A DNA stretch of 64,000 nt from Thermoleophilia bacterium (GTDB lineage Bacteria; Actinomycetota; Thermoleophilia; Gaiellales; Gaiellaceae): NCBI GenBank assembly GCA_023382435.1, contig JAHDVS010000007.1, positions 39,829-103,828 on the forward strand, read 5' to 3'. Position 1 is the first letter of the stretch. Each line of letters opens with the position of its first letter. Positions 16,729-25,192 of the stretch are shown piece after piece. A model generated the notes under the pieces. The model was not told the origin of the DNA. It ran no database searches and saw nothing but the letters and a program-made list of their open reading frames with translations. A program made the translations under genes and the position numbers.

Positions 16729-17813
16729 GAGCCGGCCAGACGGTAGATCGTTCCCTCATGGGAGACGAGCAGCATCCCGCCTCGCCACGTCTCCCCGAAG
16801 GAGACGAGCCCGGGCACGTCGAACGGCTCGCGCCGCACGCCCGCCGCCTTCCCGTTCGGTCCGGGCCTGAGGCTCCAAACGACGCCGCTGCAGTAGTCCC
16901 CGTAGAAGTAGCGCCCTCGCGCAGACGCCGCGGCCCGCCCGTGGTAGACGTACCCACCCGTGACCGAGCAGTGCCCGCCCGGGTGCCCGTACACGTGCAG
17001 CGGCGCGACGAGGGAGCCCGCCGGGTTCGGGGCCTTCGGCTCCCAGACCGCCTTGCCCTCGTAGACGTCCCAGCCGAAGTTCGCGAGCCCGGAGAAGCCG
17101 GCGGGGAGCACGTCGATCTCCTCCCACCTGCGCTGGCCGACGTCGGCGATCCAGAGGTCCCCGGTCTGCGTGTCGAACGCGTAGCGCCACGGGTTGCGCA
17201 GCCCGTAGGCGACGAGCTCGGCCTCCGGTTCGGCCGTGGCCGGGTCGAGCCGGAAGAGCTTTCCGAGCGGGCTCGCGAGGTCCTGCGCCCGGTTTCCCGG
17301 GTCGCCGCCGCCACCGCCGTCGCCGGTGCCGACGTAGAGAAGCCCGTCCGGGCCGAACGCGAGCCCGCCGCCGTTGTGATTGTCGTACGGCTGCGACACG
17401 GACATGAGCAGCCGGCGGGTCGCAGGCAGGGCCCGCTCACCGTCCGAGCGGAACTCGACGATCTCCGTATCGCCGTCGGTGTTGGTGTAGTTGACATAGA
17501 GAAGACGGTTCGTCGCGTAGTCGGGGTGGAATGCGACCGAGAGGAGCCCCTGCTCCCACCCCTCGCTGCCGACGAGACGGCGGATGTCGAGGAAGGGCTC
17601 GGCGCGCACTATCCCGCGCACGCGCACCCGGATCACGCCGTCCTGCTCGACCACGTAGATCCGGCGCGCATCGCCCGGGGCCGCGGTGGCATGCACCGGG
17701 TGATCGAAGCCCGACGCGACGCGGACGAGACGAAGCGACGACCCTGCCGCCCCGGCCTCGGAGGCCAGCGCGAGCGCGGCTGCGGCCACGGCGATCACGA
17801 GCACGCTGCGCAC
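16725..17813 (-). CDS. Secreted PQQ-dependent-type sugar dehydrogenase (GSDH family)
   Basis: A six-bladed beta-propeller of 362 residues like soluble aldose or sorbosone dehydrogenases, exported by an N-terminal signal peptide (hydrophobic residues 4-22, Ala-rich, cleavage likely near AGA). Family marks include GFDHPVHAT, VEQDGVIRV, WEQGLLSVAFHPDY, NHNGGGLAFGPDGLLYVGTGDGGG and YGLRNPWRYAFD. The substrate is unknown and the cofactor is inferred from the family. The GTG at 17813 lies 7 bases from TAGCAT (17821-17826), which overlaps the stop of the TPR gene, so a new leaderless transcript starts here. Confidence 0.85.
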   Translation of the reverse strand: MRSVLVIAVAAAALALASEAGAAGSSLRLVRVASGFDHPVHATAAPGDARRIYVVEQDGVIRVRVRGIVRAEPFLDIRRLVGSEGWEQGLLSVAFHPDYATNRLLYVNYTNTDGDTEIVEFRSDGERALPATRRLLMSVSQPYDNHNGGGLAFGPDGLLYVGTGDGGGGGDPGNRAQDLASPLGKLFRLDPATAEPEAELVAYGLRNPWRYAFDTQTGDLWIADVGQRRWEEIDVLPAGFSGLANFGWDVYEGKAVWEPKAPNPAGSLVAPLHVYGHPGGHCSVTGGYVYHGRAAASARGRYFYGDYCSGVVWSLRPGPNGKAAGVRREPFDVPGLVSFGETWRGGMLLVSHEGTIYRLAGS

Positions 17814-17823
17814 GGAACCGATG

Positions 17824-18183
17824 CTAGCCGCTGTCCGTCACCTCGGAAAGGGCCTGGCGGTACTCGCGCCGGCCCGGTCTCAGCGAGACTGCCAGCTTCA
17901 GGTGGCTCGTCGCCTCGCCGGCACGGCCCTGCTTCACGAGACAGCGCCCCAGCGCGAAATGCGCGTAGTCGTTGACCGGCGAGAGCTCGAGCGCGGCCCG
18001 GAACTCCCGCTCGGCCTCCGCGAAGCGCCGGATGCGAAAGTACGCGATCCCGAGCGCCTCCCGGATCGAGGCCTTCGCGGGCTCGCGTCGCTTCGCCTTC
18101 TCGAGCGCGACGGTTGCCTGGGCGGCATCGCCCGCAGCGAGGTGGCGCCGACCCTGCTGGTAGAGCAGGTACGTCTCGCTCAT
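17824..18183 (-). CDS. Small tetratricopeptide-repeat protein
   Basis: A 119-residue, all-helical protein with about three TPR units: LLYQQGRRHLAAGDAAQA, REALGIAYFRIRRFAEAE, and HFALGRCLVKQGRAGEA. It probably acts as a binding scaffold. The ATG overlaps the transglutaminase gene as ATGA, ending the mihF-to-TPR run, so it may assist the transglutaminase/DUF58/MoxR group. Confidence 0.85.
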   Translation of the reverse strand: MSETYLLYQQGRRHLAAGDAAQATVALEKAKRREPAKASIREALGIAYFRIRRFAEAEREFRAALELSPVNDYAHFALGRCLVKQGRAGEATSHLKLAVSLRPGRREYRQALSEVTDSG

Positions 18184-20474
18184 CGAACCACGAGCGAGCG
18201 CACGCTGAGCGCGCCGCGCGCGCGACTCCGGACGCCGAGGCTGCGCGCAAGCTCGCGCTCGAGAGAGGAAAGCTCCCGGCGCGCGCGTCTCGCCGACTCC
18301 CCGGCCGCCTGCGGGGGGCCGAAGCGGGCCGCGGCCGCGGCGCGCACGAAGGGGCCGGAATCGATGCCGAAGCGCCGCTCGAGCGCCACCCCGACCTCGT
18401 GCAGGGTGGCACTCCGGGAGACGTCGAGCCGCTGGTCGGCCAGGAAACCGACCAGGTCGCGCCGGCAGGCGGCAGCGGTGCGCCTCGGGTCGCGGCTCGC
18501 AAAGCGCACGAGGCTCGCGGCACGCTTGACGAGCGGCGGCAGGGCCGCAGCACCCGCGACGGCGAGGAGCACGATCAGCGCCAGTCCGAGCCCACCGCCG
18601 GTCGAAGCTGCCTCCCCGTCGCCGCCGCCGTCGCCGATGGCCTCCGGCTCGGCGGCGCCCCGGGCCGCCCGGAGCAGCTGCTCGCGCAGGAGCGGCGAGA
18701 GGGCGCCCGACGCCACGCCGAGAGCGTTCAGGTCGCTCACCTCGAAGTCGACCGAGGACGGGGCGTACGCGGCCTCCAGCTGGCCGCGCCCCGCGGTCGG
18801 GTCGAACGCGAGCCAGCCGTACTCCGGGAACCACACCTCGACCCAGGTGTGCGCGTTGTGATCGGTGACGACCCACTCGCCCCGGCTCTCGTCGTAGGTG
18901 CCGCTCGTGAACCCGGCCGCGACGCGCGCAGGGATCCCGATCAGCCGCAGCATCAGCGCCATCGCACCCGCGTAGTGCTGACAGTAGCCCTCCCGCGTGC
19001 GCAGGATGAAGTCGACGAGCGGCGGCACCTGCCCCAGTGGCTGTTCCGGGTGCTCGTCGTAGACGAAGCCGCCCTGCTGACGAAACCAGCTCTCGAGCGT
19101 GACCGCCGCCAGGTACGGGCTCTCGACGGCTCCGACGAGCTCCCGCGTCTGGGCGTAAACCGGCTCGTAGGCCGCGAGCAGCCCGTCCCCGGCGCGCTCG
19201 TCGAAGAGAGCGCTCACCGCACGGTGGCGCGCGGCGGTGCCAAACGCCGGGAACGCCACGCCCGGGACGACCTCGAGGAACGGACCGAGCCCCTCCGGAT
19301 ACTCGGCCGGCAACGCCGCCAGCTCCTTCGGCTCGATGCGAGGGGCGTAGCTCCAGACCGTGTAGCGCTGCCCTCGCTCGAGGCCGGACGGCTGGAAGAC
19401 GACACCGCCGGAGGCAAGCTGCACCTCGGCGGCGCCGGGCAGGGAGAAGCGGACGGGCTGGGAGGCCGCGAGCAGATGGGTGTCGGACAGCGCAGCGATC
19501 TCGACCTGCTGGCGGATCAGGCTCTTGTCGTCGTCGGGGACGTCGGGCACGAGCGGGTCGCCGGCCGCAACCTCGAGCTCGCGCACGCGCGCGGGCGCAC
19601 CGGGCCGCAGGCGCTCGCGCCAGGCGATACCCGTGTACTCGTCGAGCGTGGTCGCGCGCCAGTAGAGCGGCCGCCTGGACGACTGCACCCGCAGCACCAC
19701 CGTCGGCTTCTCCGGGAACGTGATCCCGGCGTAGTTCGACGCCCACACGTAGCGGACGCCGACCGGGTCGTCGGGCCGGTCGTACAGATCCCAGCGCTGC
19801 CACGCGACGAACGCGGGCTTGGCCACCGCCTCCGAGGTCGACACCGCGATCGCCGCCACGACCAGCACGACACCCAGGCCCGCGGCCCCCAGCCCCGCGC
19901 GAACGGTGCGACCGCCGGCCCGGGTGGCGAAGAACGTGAGCAGGAGCGCGGCGAGCACGAGCGCTCCGGTTCGGAGCGGCTGCCCGACGCCGCTCTTGGC
20001 CGCAACGGTTGCGGGAACACCGACGGCCACCACGAGCGCGAACGCAAGCGGGATCACCCTGCCGCGCATCGCGAGCAGCGAGCAGACCGCAACGCCGAGG
20101 AAGATCGCGAGGAGCACGAGCCCCGCGAGCTCGGGGAAGCCGTCCCGGCCGAAGGGCGCCCGCGCCTCGTACACGTCGCGGAAGCCGTCCGCCATCGCCG
20201 CGCCCACCGGCCCGAAGAACCCCTGCTCGCCTCCGGGCCCCATGTCGGTCAGGGGTACGCCGAACGCGAGGCTGGCGGCACCGATGCCGGCGAGGACGAG
20301 CGCCGGCAGAGCCGCGAGCAGGCGCCGCGTGAGCACGAGCACGAGCGCGGGCGCGAGCGCGAGCGCGAGCGCTCCGGCCACGCGCCCGGCCGACTCGCTC
20401 CCCGCCTCGAGCTCGAGCCAGACGACGGGGATGAGCGCCGCGCAGACGGCCAGCGGCACGAGCGCCCTAGCCAC
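18180..20474 (-). CDS. TgpA-like membrane transglutaminase
   Basis: A 764-residue membrane protein with five to seven N-terminal helices (about residues 5-220), an extracytoplasmic transglutaminase-like domain and a last helix near residue 640 followed by a DUF4129-like tail. The catalytic triad is visible: Cys in REGYCQHYAG, His in TDHNAHTWVE, Asp in WLAFDPTAGRG. The GTG at 20474 overlaps the DUF58 stop. In this MoxR-DUF58-transglutaminase arrangement the enzyme is thought to act on surface peptides or proteins; its substrate is unknown. Confidence 0.88.
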   Translation of the reverse strand: MARALVPLAVCAALIPVVWLELEAGSESAGRVAGALALALAPALVLVLTRRLLAALPALVLAGIGAASLAFGVPLTDMGPGGEQGFFGPVGAAMADGFRDVYEARAPFGRDGFPELAGLVLLAIFLGVAVCSLLAMRGRVIPLAFALVVAVGVPATVAAKSGVGQPLRTGALVLAALLLTFFATRAGGRTVRAGLGAAGLGVVLVVAAIAVSTSEAVAKPAFVAWQRWDLYDRPDDPVGVRYVWASNYAGITFPEKPTVVLRVQSSRRPLYWRATTLDEYTGIAWRERLRPGAPARVRELEVAAGDPLVPDVPDDDKSLIRQQVEIAALSDTHLLAASQPVRFSLPGAAEVQLASGGVVFQPSGLERGQRYTVWSYAPRIEPKELAALPAEYPEGLGPFLEVVPGVAFPAFGTAARHRAVSALFDERAGDGLLAAYEPVYAQTRELVGAVESPYLAAVTLESWFRQQGGFVYDEHPEQPLGQVPPLVDFILRTREGYCQHYAGAMALMLRLIGIPARVAAGFTSGTYDESRGEWVVTDHNAHTWVEVWFPEYGWLAFDPTAGRGQLEAAYAPSSVDFEVSDLNALGVASGALSPLLREQLLRAARGAAEPEAIGDGGGDGEAASTGGGLGLALIVLLAVAGAAALPPLVKRAASLVRFASRDPRRTAAACRRDLVGFLADQRLDVSRSATLHEVGVALERRFGIDSGPFVRAAAAARFGPPQAAGESARRARRELSSLERELARSLGVRSRARGALSVRSLVVR

Positions 20475-21696
20475 CGGCGGCCTCCCGAGCTCGCGCGAGC
20501 GCCGGCCCGAGGCTGCGCTCCAGATCGTCGCCGCGCCGCAGAACGCACACGGGGATCCCCACGTGGTTGAGCCTCGCGATCTGCGCGCGAGCCTCGACCG
20601 GCAGCGACGCACTTCCGCTCGCGAAGCTGGTGGGGTCGACATACACGACGGATGTCCCACGGCGGGCAAACGCCCGCTGGAGCAGACGGTCGGAGAGCCG
20701 GGACGAAAGCGCGGAGGTCACGAGGCAGAGCTCGACCGCGGCCGCCGCCGCTCCGGCGCCCCCGGCGAGCACGCCGGCGACCGGCGCTCGCCCGTCGGGC
20801 GTGACCGTCGCGAGCAGCTCGAGCGCGGCATCCCAGCCGGCGTCGAGCGACTCGACCGGCTGGTAGCGGGCGATCGCTCCGTTCACGAGCATCCCGGCGC
20901 GGCGTCTGCGCGCCGCGTGCGCACGGAGCACCGATCCGGCTGCGCTCACGGCCAGCTCGAAGCTGGTGTCGGGTGGGGCACCGACGACGTGGCCGGCGTC
21001 GGCGTCGAGCACGACGAGCGCCTCGTCCCGCGGCGAGTCCTCGAGGTCCTTCACCATCAGCTGGCCGCGCCGTGCCGTCGTCGGCCAGTGAACGCGCCGG
21101 AGCGACTCCCCCTGCTCGTACTCGCGGACGCTGTGGAGGTCGAAGCCGCTCGGCCGGCGCACGAGCAGATGGCGCCCTTCACGAACGCGCCGGCCGGACT
21201 CGGAGAACAGCACCTCGAGCTCGGCGAGGCGCGGATAGACGAGCAACGCGTCACGGGCCGCGAGGTCGAGCTCGCGGCGCACGAGCGCGAACGGGTCATC
21301 GAGCGCGACCCGGGCCTGCGCGAAGAGGTAACGGCCACGTGGCACCTGCTCGAGCACGTACTCCCCGGCCAGGCCCCCGGCAACCCGGGAGAGTTTCACC
21401 GTGCGCTCTTCGAGCCCATCGATCCTCTCGATCAGATTCATCGACGCGGGCACGATCCGGCCGTCGACGTCGAGCTCGAGCCGGACGGCGACGTCGTCGC
21501 CCGCCACGTGGGTGGCAGCCACGTGCCGGCGCAGCCCGACGGGCCGGGCCAGAATCCGCACCCAGGCCACGCCTGCGGCCACGGCGAGCACGAGGCCGAG
21601 GGCGACAGGGTAGAGGGCCCGCGATCCGAAGGCCCAGCCGGCCGCGTAGCCTGCCGCGCCGAGGGCGAGCGCGAAACGGCCACGGTCGGTCAGCAC
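20467..21696 (-). CDS. DUF58 (von Willebrand-like) membrane-anchored protein
   Basis: A 409-residue protein with two N-terminal hydrophobic segments (about residues 8-45) and a soluble domain carrying the DUF58 core VREYEQGESLRRVHWPTTARRGQLMVKD. The C-terminal part has the VWA-like fold with VVLDADAGHV. These proteins accompany MoxR ATPases and are regarded as their clients. The GTG start at 21696 lies 43 bases after the moxR stop. Confidence 0.88.
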   Translation of the reverse strand: MLTDRGRFALALGAAGYAAGWAFGSRALYPVALGLVLAVAAGVAWVRILARPVGLRRHVAATHVAGDDVAVRLELDVDGRIVPASMNLIERIDGLEERTVKLSRVAGGLAGEYVLEQVPRGRYLFAQARVALDDPFALVRRELDLAARDALLVYPRLAELEVLFSESGRRVREGRHLLVRRPSGFDLHSVREYEQGESLRRVHWPTTARRGQLMVKDLEDSPRDEALVVLDADAGHVVGAPPDTSFELAVSAAGSVLRAHAARRRRAGMLVNGAIARYQPVESLDAGWDAALELLATVTPDGRAPVAGVLAGGAGAAAAAVELCLVTSALSSRLSDRLLQRAFARRGTSVVYVDPTSFASGSASLPVEARAQIARLNHVGIPVCVLRRGDDLERSLGPALARAREAAGG

Positions 21697-21739
21697 GGGA
21701 TGCTTCCCGCCGGGAGGGCGCCCCGCGAGCGCCCCCGGC

Positions 21740-22726
21740 TCACACCGGAACCGGCGTTCGCTCGACGACGTCCCCGACGACCGCCGCGGCGTCCAGCCCC
21801 GCCGAGCGGGCCTCCGGAGCCAGGATCAGCCGGTGGGCGAGAACGGCGGGAGCGATCTCCTTGACATCGTCCGGGACGACGTAGTCGCGGCCCTCGGAGA
21901 GCGCGCGGGCCTTGGCGACCCGCAGAAGCGCGATCCCGGCGCGGGGGCTGGCGCCCAGGTAGAGGCGGCTCTCCGTGCGCGTGTGGCGCAGCAGAGCCAC
22001 GACGTAGCGGCTCAGGCTGTCCTCGACGTAGACGTGGCGGGCGGCCTCGATCGCGCCGAGCACGTCCTCCCCGCTCGCGACCGGACGGAGCGCCTCGAGC
22101 GGGTCGGCGCCCGTCTGCTCGGTCAGCATCCGCGCCTCCTCGGCGAGCGGCGGGTAGCCAATGGAGACCCGCATGCTGAAGCGGTCGAGCTCGGCCTCGG
22201 GCAGCGCGTACGTGCCCTCGTACTCGATCGGGTTCTGGGTCGCGAGCACCATGAAGGGGCGCTCGAGCCGGTAGGAGACTCCGTCAGCGGTGACCTGGTG
22301 CTCCTGCATGCACTCGAGCAGCGCCGCCTGCGTTTTCGGAGAGGCCCGGTTGATCTCGTCGACGAGCAGGAGGTTCGCGAACACGGGCCCCGGGCGGAAC
22401 TCGAACTCGTTCGTGCGCTGGTCGTAGACGCTCACGCCCGTGACGTCCGACGGCAGCAGATCGGGGGTGAACTGCAACCTCGAGAACGAGCAGCTGACAG
22501 AGCGTGCGAGCGCCTTCGCGAGCGTCGTCTTGCCCACCCCCGGGAAGTCCTCGATGATCAGATGTCCCTCTGCGAGGAGGCAGAGGACGACGAGCCGGAG
22601 TGTCTCCTCGGGCGCGTGAACGACGAGCCGCAGGTTCTCGAACACGCGGCGGGCGAGAGCTTCCGGCGTCCCCGACTGCGCAACCACCGGGCGCTCGGGC
22701 GCCCTGGCGAGCTCTCCGTCCATCAT
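21740..22726 (-). CDS. moxR: MoxR-family AAA+ ATPase
   Basis: A 328-residue chaperone-like ATPase. The Walker A is EDFPGVGKTTLAK, Walker B LLLVDEINRA; sensor ATQNPIEYEGTYALPEAELDRF and a C-terminal lid are present. The ATG at 22726 overlaps the coaBC stop as ATGA; a second ATG follows directly and could be used instead. It likely remodels the DUF58 and transglutaminase proteins encoded next. Confidence 0.93.
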   Translation of the reverse strand: MMDGELARAPERPVVAQSGTPEALARRVFENLRLVVHAPEETLRLVVLCLLAEGHLIIEDFPGVGKTTLAKALARSVSCSFSRLQFTPDLLPSDVTGVSVYDQRTNEFEFRPGPVFANLLLVDEINRASPKTQAALLECMQEHQVTADGVSYRLERPFMVLATQNPIEYEGTYALPEAELDRFSMRVSIGYPPLAEEARMLTEQTGADPLEALRPVASGEDVLGAIEAARHVYVEDSLSRYVVALLRHTRTESRLYLGASPRAGIALLRVAKARALSEGRDYVVPDDVKEIAPAVLAHRLILAPEARSAGLDAAAVVGDVVERTPVPV

Positions 22727-23880
22727 CCTCCTTCCAGGAGCGCCTCGATCTGATCGAGGATAGCCACGGCGCACAGGGACTTGCTCGCCTTCGCGATCCG
22801 GAGCTCGCCGTCCGGCCGGATCAGCGTCACCTCGTTGTCCTCCGCGTCGAAGCCGATGTCGGGGCGCGACACGTCGTTGAAGACGAGGAGGTCGACACGC
22901 TTTCGCCGACGCTTCTCCCGGGCCGAGGCGAGACCGGCCTCGCCCTCGTCCGCCGCAAAACCGACGAGCACCTGCCCGTCGCGGCGGCGGCGCCCGAGCT
23001 CGGCCAGGATGTCGACCGTCGGCTCGAGCTCGACCGCCCACGCGCTGGCATCCTTCTTGCGCTTGGCAGCGAGCGGGCGTGCGGGCCGGTAGTCGGCGAC
23101 CGCGGCCGCCATCACGATCACGTCGGCGGACGCGCGAGCGAGCGCCTCCCGCTCGAGCTCGGCCGCGGTCGGCGTCGCGACGACGTCGAGGCCTGCCGGG
23201 ACGGCGACGCCCAGGTTCGCCGCGAGCAGGGTCACGTCGGCGCCGCGCCGTCTCGCCTCGACGGCGACCGCGACGCCCATCCGGCCGCTCGAGCGGTTAC
23301 CGAGATAGCGGACAGTGTCGAGCGGCTCCCGCGTCCCACCGGCCGTCACGACGACGCTGCGTCCGCGCAGGGCAGCGCTCCCGCCGAGCAGGGCGGCGCA
23401 GCGGACGGCGATCGCGGCCGGCTCGCTCATGCGGCCCGCGCCCCATTCGCCCTCGGCCAGCTCGCCTTCCTCGGGGCCGATCAGCTCGACGCCGCGCTCG
23501 CGCAGCACAGCGGCATTCGCCCGGGTGGCGGGGTGCTCCCACATCCGTGCGTTCATCGCCGGCGCCACGAGCGCGGGGCCGCGGTAGGCGAGCGCGAGCT
23601 GGGTCAGGAGGTTGTCCGCGAGCCCGTGCGCGAGCTTCGCGAGCGTGTTCGCCGACAACGGCGCGATCACGAGCAGGTCGGCGGCGACGAGGTGCGGGTA
23701 GAGATCGCGAGGCTGCGGACGTCGCGCGAGCGCCTCGAACGTCTGCGCGGCGACGAACCGCTCCGCCCCCGGGGACAGGACCGGCGTGACCTCGTGACCC
23801 GCCCGGACGAGCAGCCGCGCTAGCTCGCACGCCTTGTAGGCCGCGATGCCGCCGGTGACGCCGAGAAGGACGCTGGCCAT
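22723..23880 (-). CDS. coaBC: Bifunctional phosphopantothenoylcysteine decarboxylase / phosphopantothenate-cysteine ligase
   Basis: It performs two steps of coenzyme A synthesis. The N-terminal FMN flavoprotein domain shows GVTGGIAAYKACELAR, the substrate motif PAMNARMW and GEWGAGRM. The C-terminal ligase domain has VVTAGGTREPLDTVRYLGNRSSG and AAAVADYRP, the cytidylyl-transfer region. The stretch between the flavin loop and the ANTLAKLAHGLADN motif (RPQPRDLYPHLVAADLLVIAPLS) is shorter than usual, and PATANT reads PLSANT, but the His remains. 385 residues; the gene lies 36 bases after rpoZ. Confidence 0.93.
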   Translation of the reverse strand: MASVLLGVTGGIAAYKACELARLLVRAGHEVTPVLSPGAERFVAAQTFEALARRPQPRDLYPHLVAADLLVIAPLSANTLAKLAHGLADNLLTQLALAYRGPALVAPAMNARMWEHPATRANAAVLRERGVELIGPEEGELAEGEWGAGRMSEPAAIAVRCAALLGGSAALRGRSVVVTAGGTREPLDTVRYLGNRSSGRMGVAVAVEARRRGADVTLLAANLGVAVPAGLDVVATPTAAELEREALARASADVIVMAAAVADYRPARPLAAKRKKDASAWAVELEPTVDILAELGRRRRDGQVLVGFAADEGEAGLASAREKRRRKRVDLLVFNDVSRPDIGFDAEDNEVTLIRPDGELRIAKASKSLCAVAILDQIEALLEGG

Positions 23881-23916
23881 GATCGCACCGTTCGGCAGGC
23901 CTCGCCGGACGAGTGC

Positions 23917-24147
23917 TCAGCTCGGGTTGACGACCTTGATCTTCCCGCTCTCGATCTCCTCGAGGGCGATCGTCAGGTAGTTCTTCGACCGCGACTCGAC
24001 GAGCGGCGGCGGGAACTCATCGAACGTTCCCTCGCCGAGCTGGTGGTGGTAGTTGTTGATCTGACGGGCCCGCTTGGCGGCCGCGATCACGAGCGCGTAG
24101 CGGGAGTCGACGTTCTGGAGCAGGGAGTCGAGCCTCTGGTTGATCAT
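23917..24147 (-). CDS. rpoZ: RNA polymerase omega subunit
   Basis: A 76-residue subunit that helps fold and hold RNA polymerase beta-prime. The family core SRYALVIAAAKRARQINNY is near the N-terminus, and the C-terminus has KNYLTIALEEIESGKI. The ATG overlaps the gmk stop as TGATG. The order gmk-rpoZ-coaBC is the common actinobacterial one. Confidence 0.96.
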   Translation of the reverse strand: MINQRLDSLLQNVDSRYALVIAAAKRARQINNYHHQLGEGTFDEFPPPLVESRSKNYLTIALEEIESGKIKVVNPS

Positions 24148-24779
24148 CAGGGTCGCATTGTACCCGCCGCCGCGATCTCGGCGCCGACGACCCGGTCGAG
24201 CTCCTCGGTCGCCCGCTCGACGTCGTCGTTCGTGACGACGTGGTCGAAGTCGCCCGCCTCGGTCATCTGGCTCCAGGCGAGCGCGAGACGCTCGCCGATC
24301 TCTCCGGCGCTCTCGGTCGCACGGGCGCGCAGCCGTCGCTCGAGCTCGTCGAACGACGGGGCTGCGATGAAGATCGAGACCGTCTCGGGACGGATCGCCT
24401 CGACCGCGCGAGCGCCCCGGGTCTCGAGCTCGAGAATGCAGCTGCGACCGGCCCGGAGGATCCGGTCGACCTCGGCGTGGAGCGTCCCGTACCGCTGACC
24501 CGACACGTAGACGACGTGCTCGAGGAACTCGCCGTCGGCCGCCCGGCGATCGAACTCCTCCTCCGTAAGAAAGATGTAGTCGCGCCCGTCGATCTCCCCG
24601 GGCCGGCGCGGCCTCGTGGTGGCGGACACCGCCACCTCGACGTCGGCGCGGCGCTCGACGAGTGCCCGGATCAAGGTGCCCTTGCCGGCGCCCGACGGGC
24701 CGGTCACGACGAAGACCCGCCCCGCCCGGGTCGCCGGCTCCCGGCCGTCCGGGGGGATGGGTGGCGGACTCTTCGTCAG
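24147..24779 (-). CDS. gmk: Guanylate kinase
   Basis: It phosphorylates GMP to GDP. The P-loop is VVTGPSGAGKGTLIRAL; SATTRPRRPGEIDGRDY binds GMP and the lid is near ERLRARATES. The kinase core begins right after residue 20. No ATG or TTG precedes it, and the only upstream GTG, at 24857, would overlap mihF by 82 bases. A CTG at 24779 overlaps the mihF stop as CTGA and gives a compact 210-residue protein with a short Pro-rich lead-in, so I choose it. GTG at 24857 (236 residues) remains the alternative. Confidence 0.9.
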   Translation of the reverse strand: MTKSPPPIPPDGREPATRAGRVFVVTGPSGAGKGTLIRALVERRADVEVAVSATTRPRRPGEIDGRDYIFLTEEEFDRRAADGEFLEHVVYVSGQRYGTLHAEVDRILRAGRSCILELETRGARAVEAIRPETVSIFIAAPSFDELERRLRARATESAGEIGERLALAWSQMTEAGDFDHVVTNDDVERATEELDRVVGAEIAAAGTMRP

Positions 24780-25105
24780 TGCCGCAGGAGGTTGACGAGC
24801 TCCTCCCGCTGGCGGTCGGAAAGCCCGGCGATCGTCTTCGAGGGGCTGATCCGGCACTGGCTGAGGAAGCGAGCGGCTTTCACGCGCCCGAACTTGGGGA
24901 CGGCCATCAGCATGTCGACGACCTTCGCGGTGCCGACGTACTCGGGGGGGTCGCTGAGGATCGCCTCGACCTGGACCGTCCCGTTCTTCAGGTCTTTCTT
25001 GAGCTGCGCGCGCTTGACACGAACGTCGTTGGCGCGCCGCAGGGCGTCCATGCGCTGGTCGAGCGACCGCGACGGTGCCTGGTTCTGCATCTTGGGCGCG
25101 GCCAT
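24776..25105 (-). CDS. mihF: Actinobacterial integration host factor (mIHF)
   Basis: A 109-residue nucleoid-associated DNA-binding protein found in actinobacteria. Residues from about 12 form the N-terminal helix region (RSLDQRMDALRRANDVRVKR), and the C-terminal helix-two-turn-helix part contains VPKFGRVKAARFLSQCRIS. ATG at 25105 is chosen because it sits 8 bases from a good -10; a TTG at 25141 would place the start inside the -35. It heads the run to coaBC and beyond. Confidence 0.95.
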   Translation of the reverse strand: MAAPKMQNQAPSRSLDQRMDALRRANDVRVKRAQLKKDLKNGTVQVEAILSDPPEYVGTAKVVDMLMAVPKFGRVKAARFLSQCRISPSKTIAGLSDRQREELVNLLRH

Positions 25106-25113
25106 GGCGCGGG

Positions 25114-25141
25114 ATTCTAGCAGCGCAACGGTTCGCTTCAA
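25114..25141 (-). promoter_or_regulatory. mihF promoter (leaderless)
   Basis: TTGAAG (25136-25141), a 16-base spacer, TAGAAT (25114-25119), then 8 bases to the mihF ATG. No ribosome binding site precedes the ATG, so a leaderless message is expected. Confidence 0.7.
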
Positions 25142-25192
25142 CCCGGGATTTTGCGTGCTAATCGACGCTTTTCGACCGGACTCCCGCCCGGG

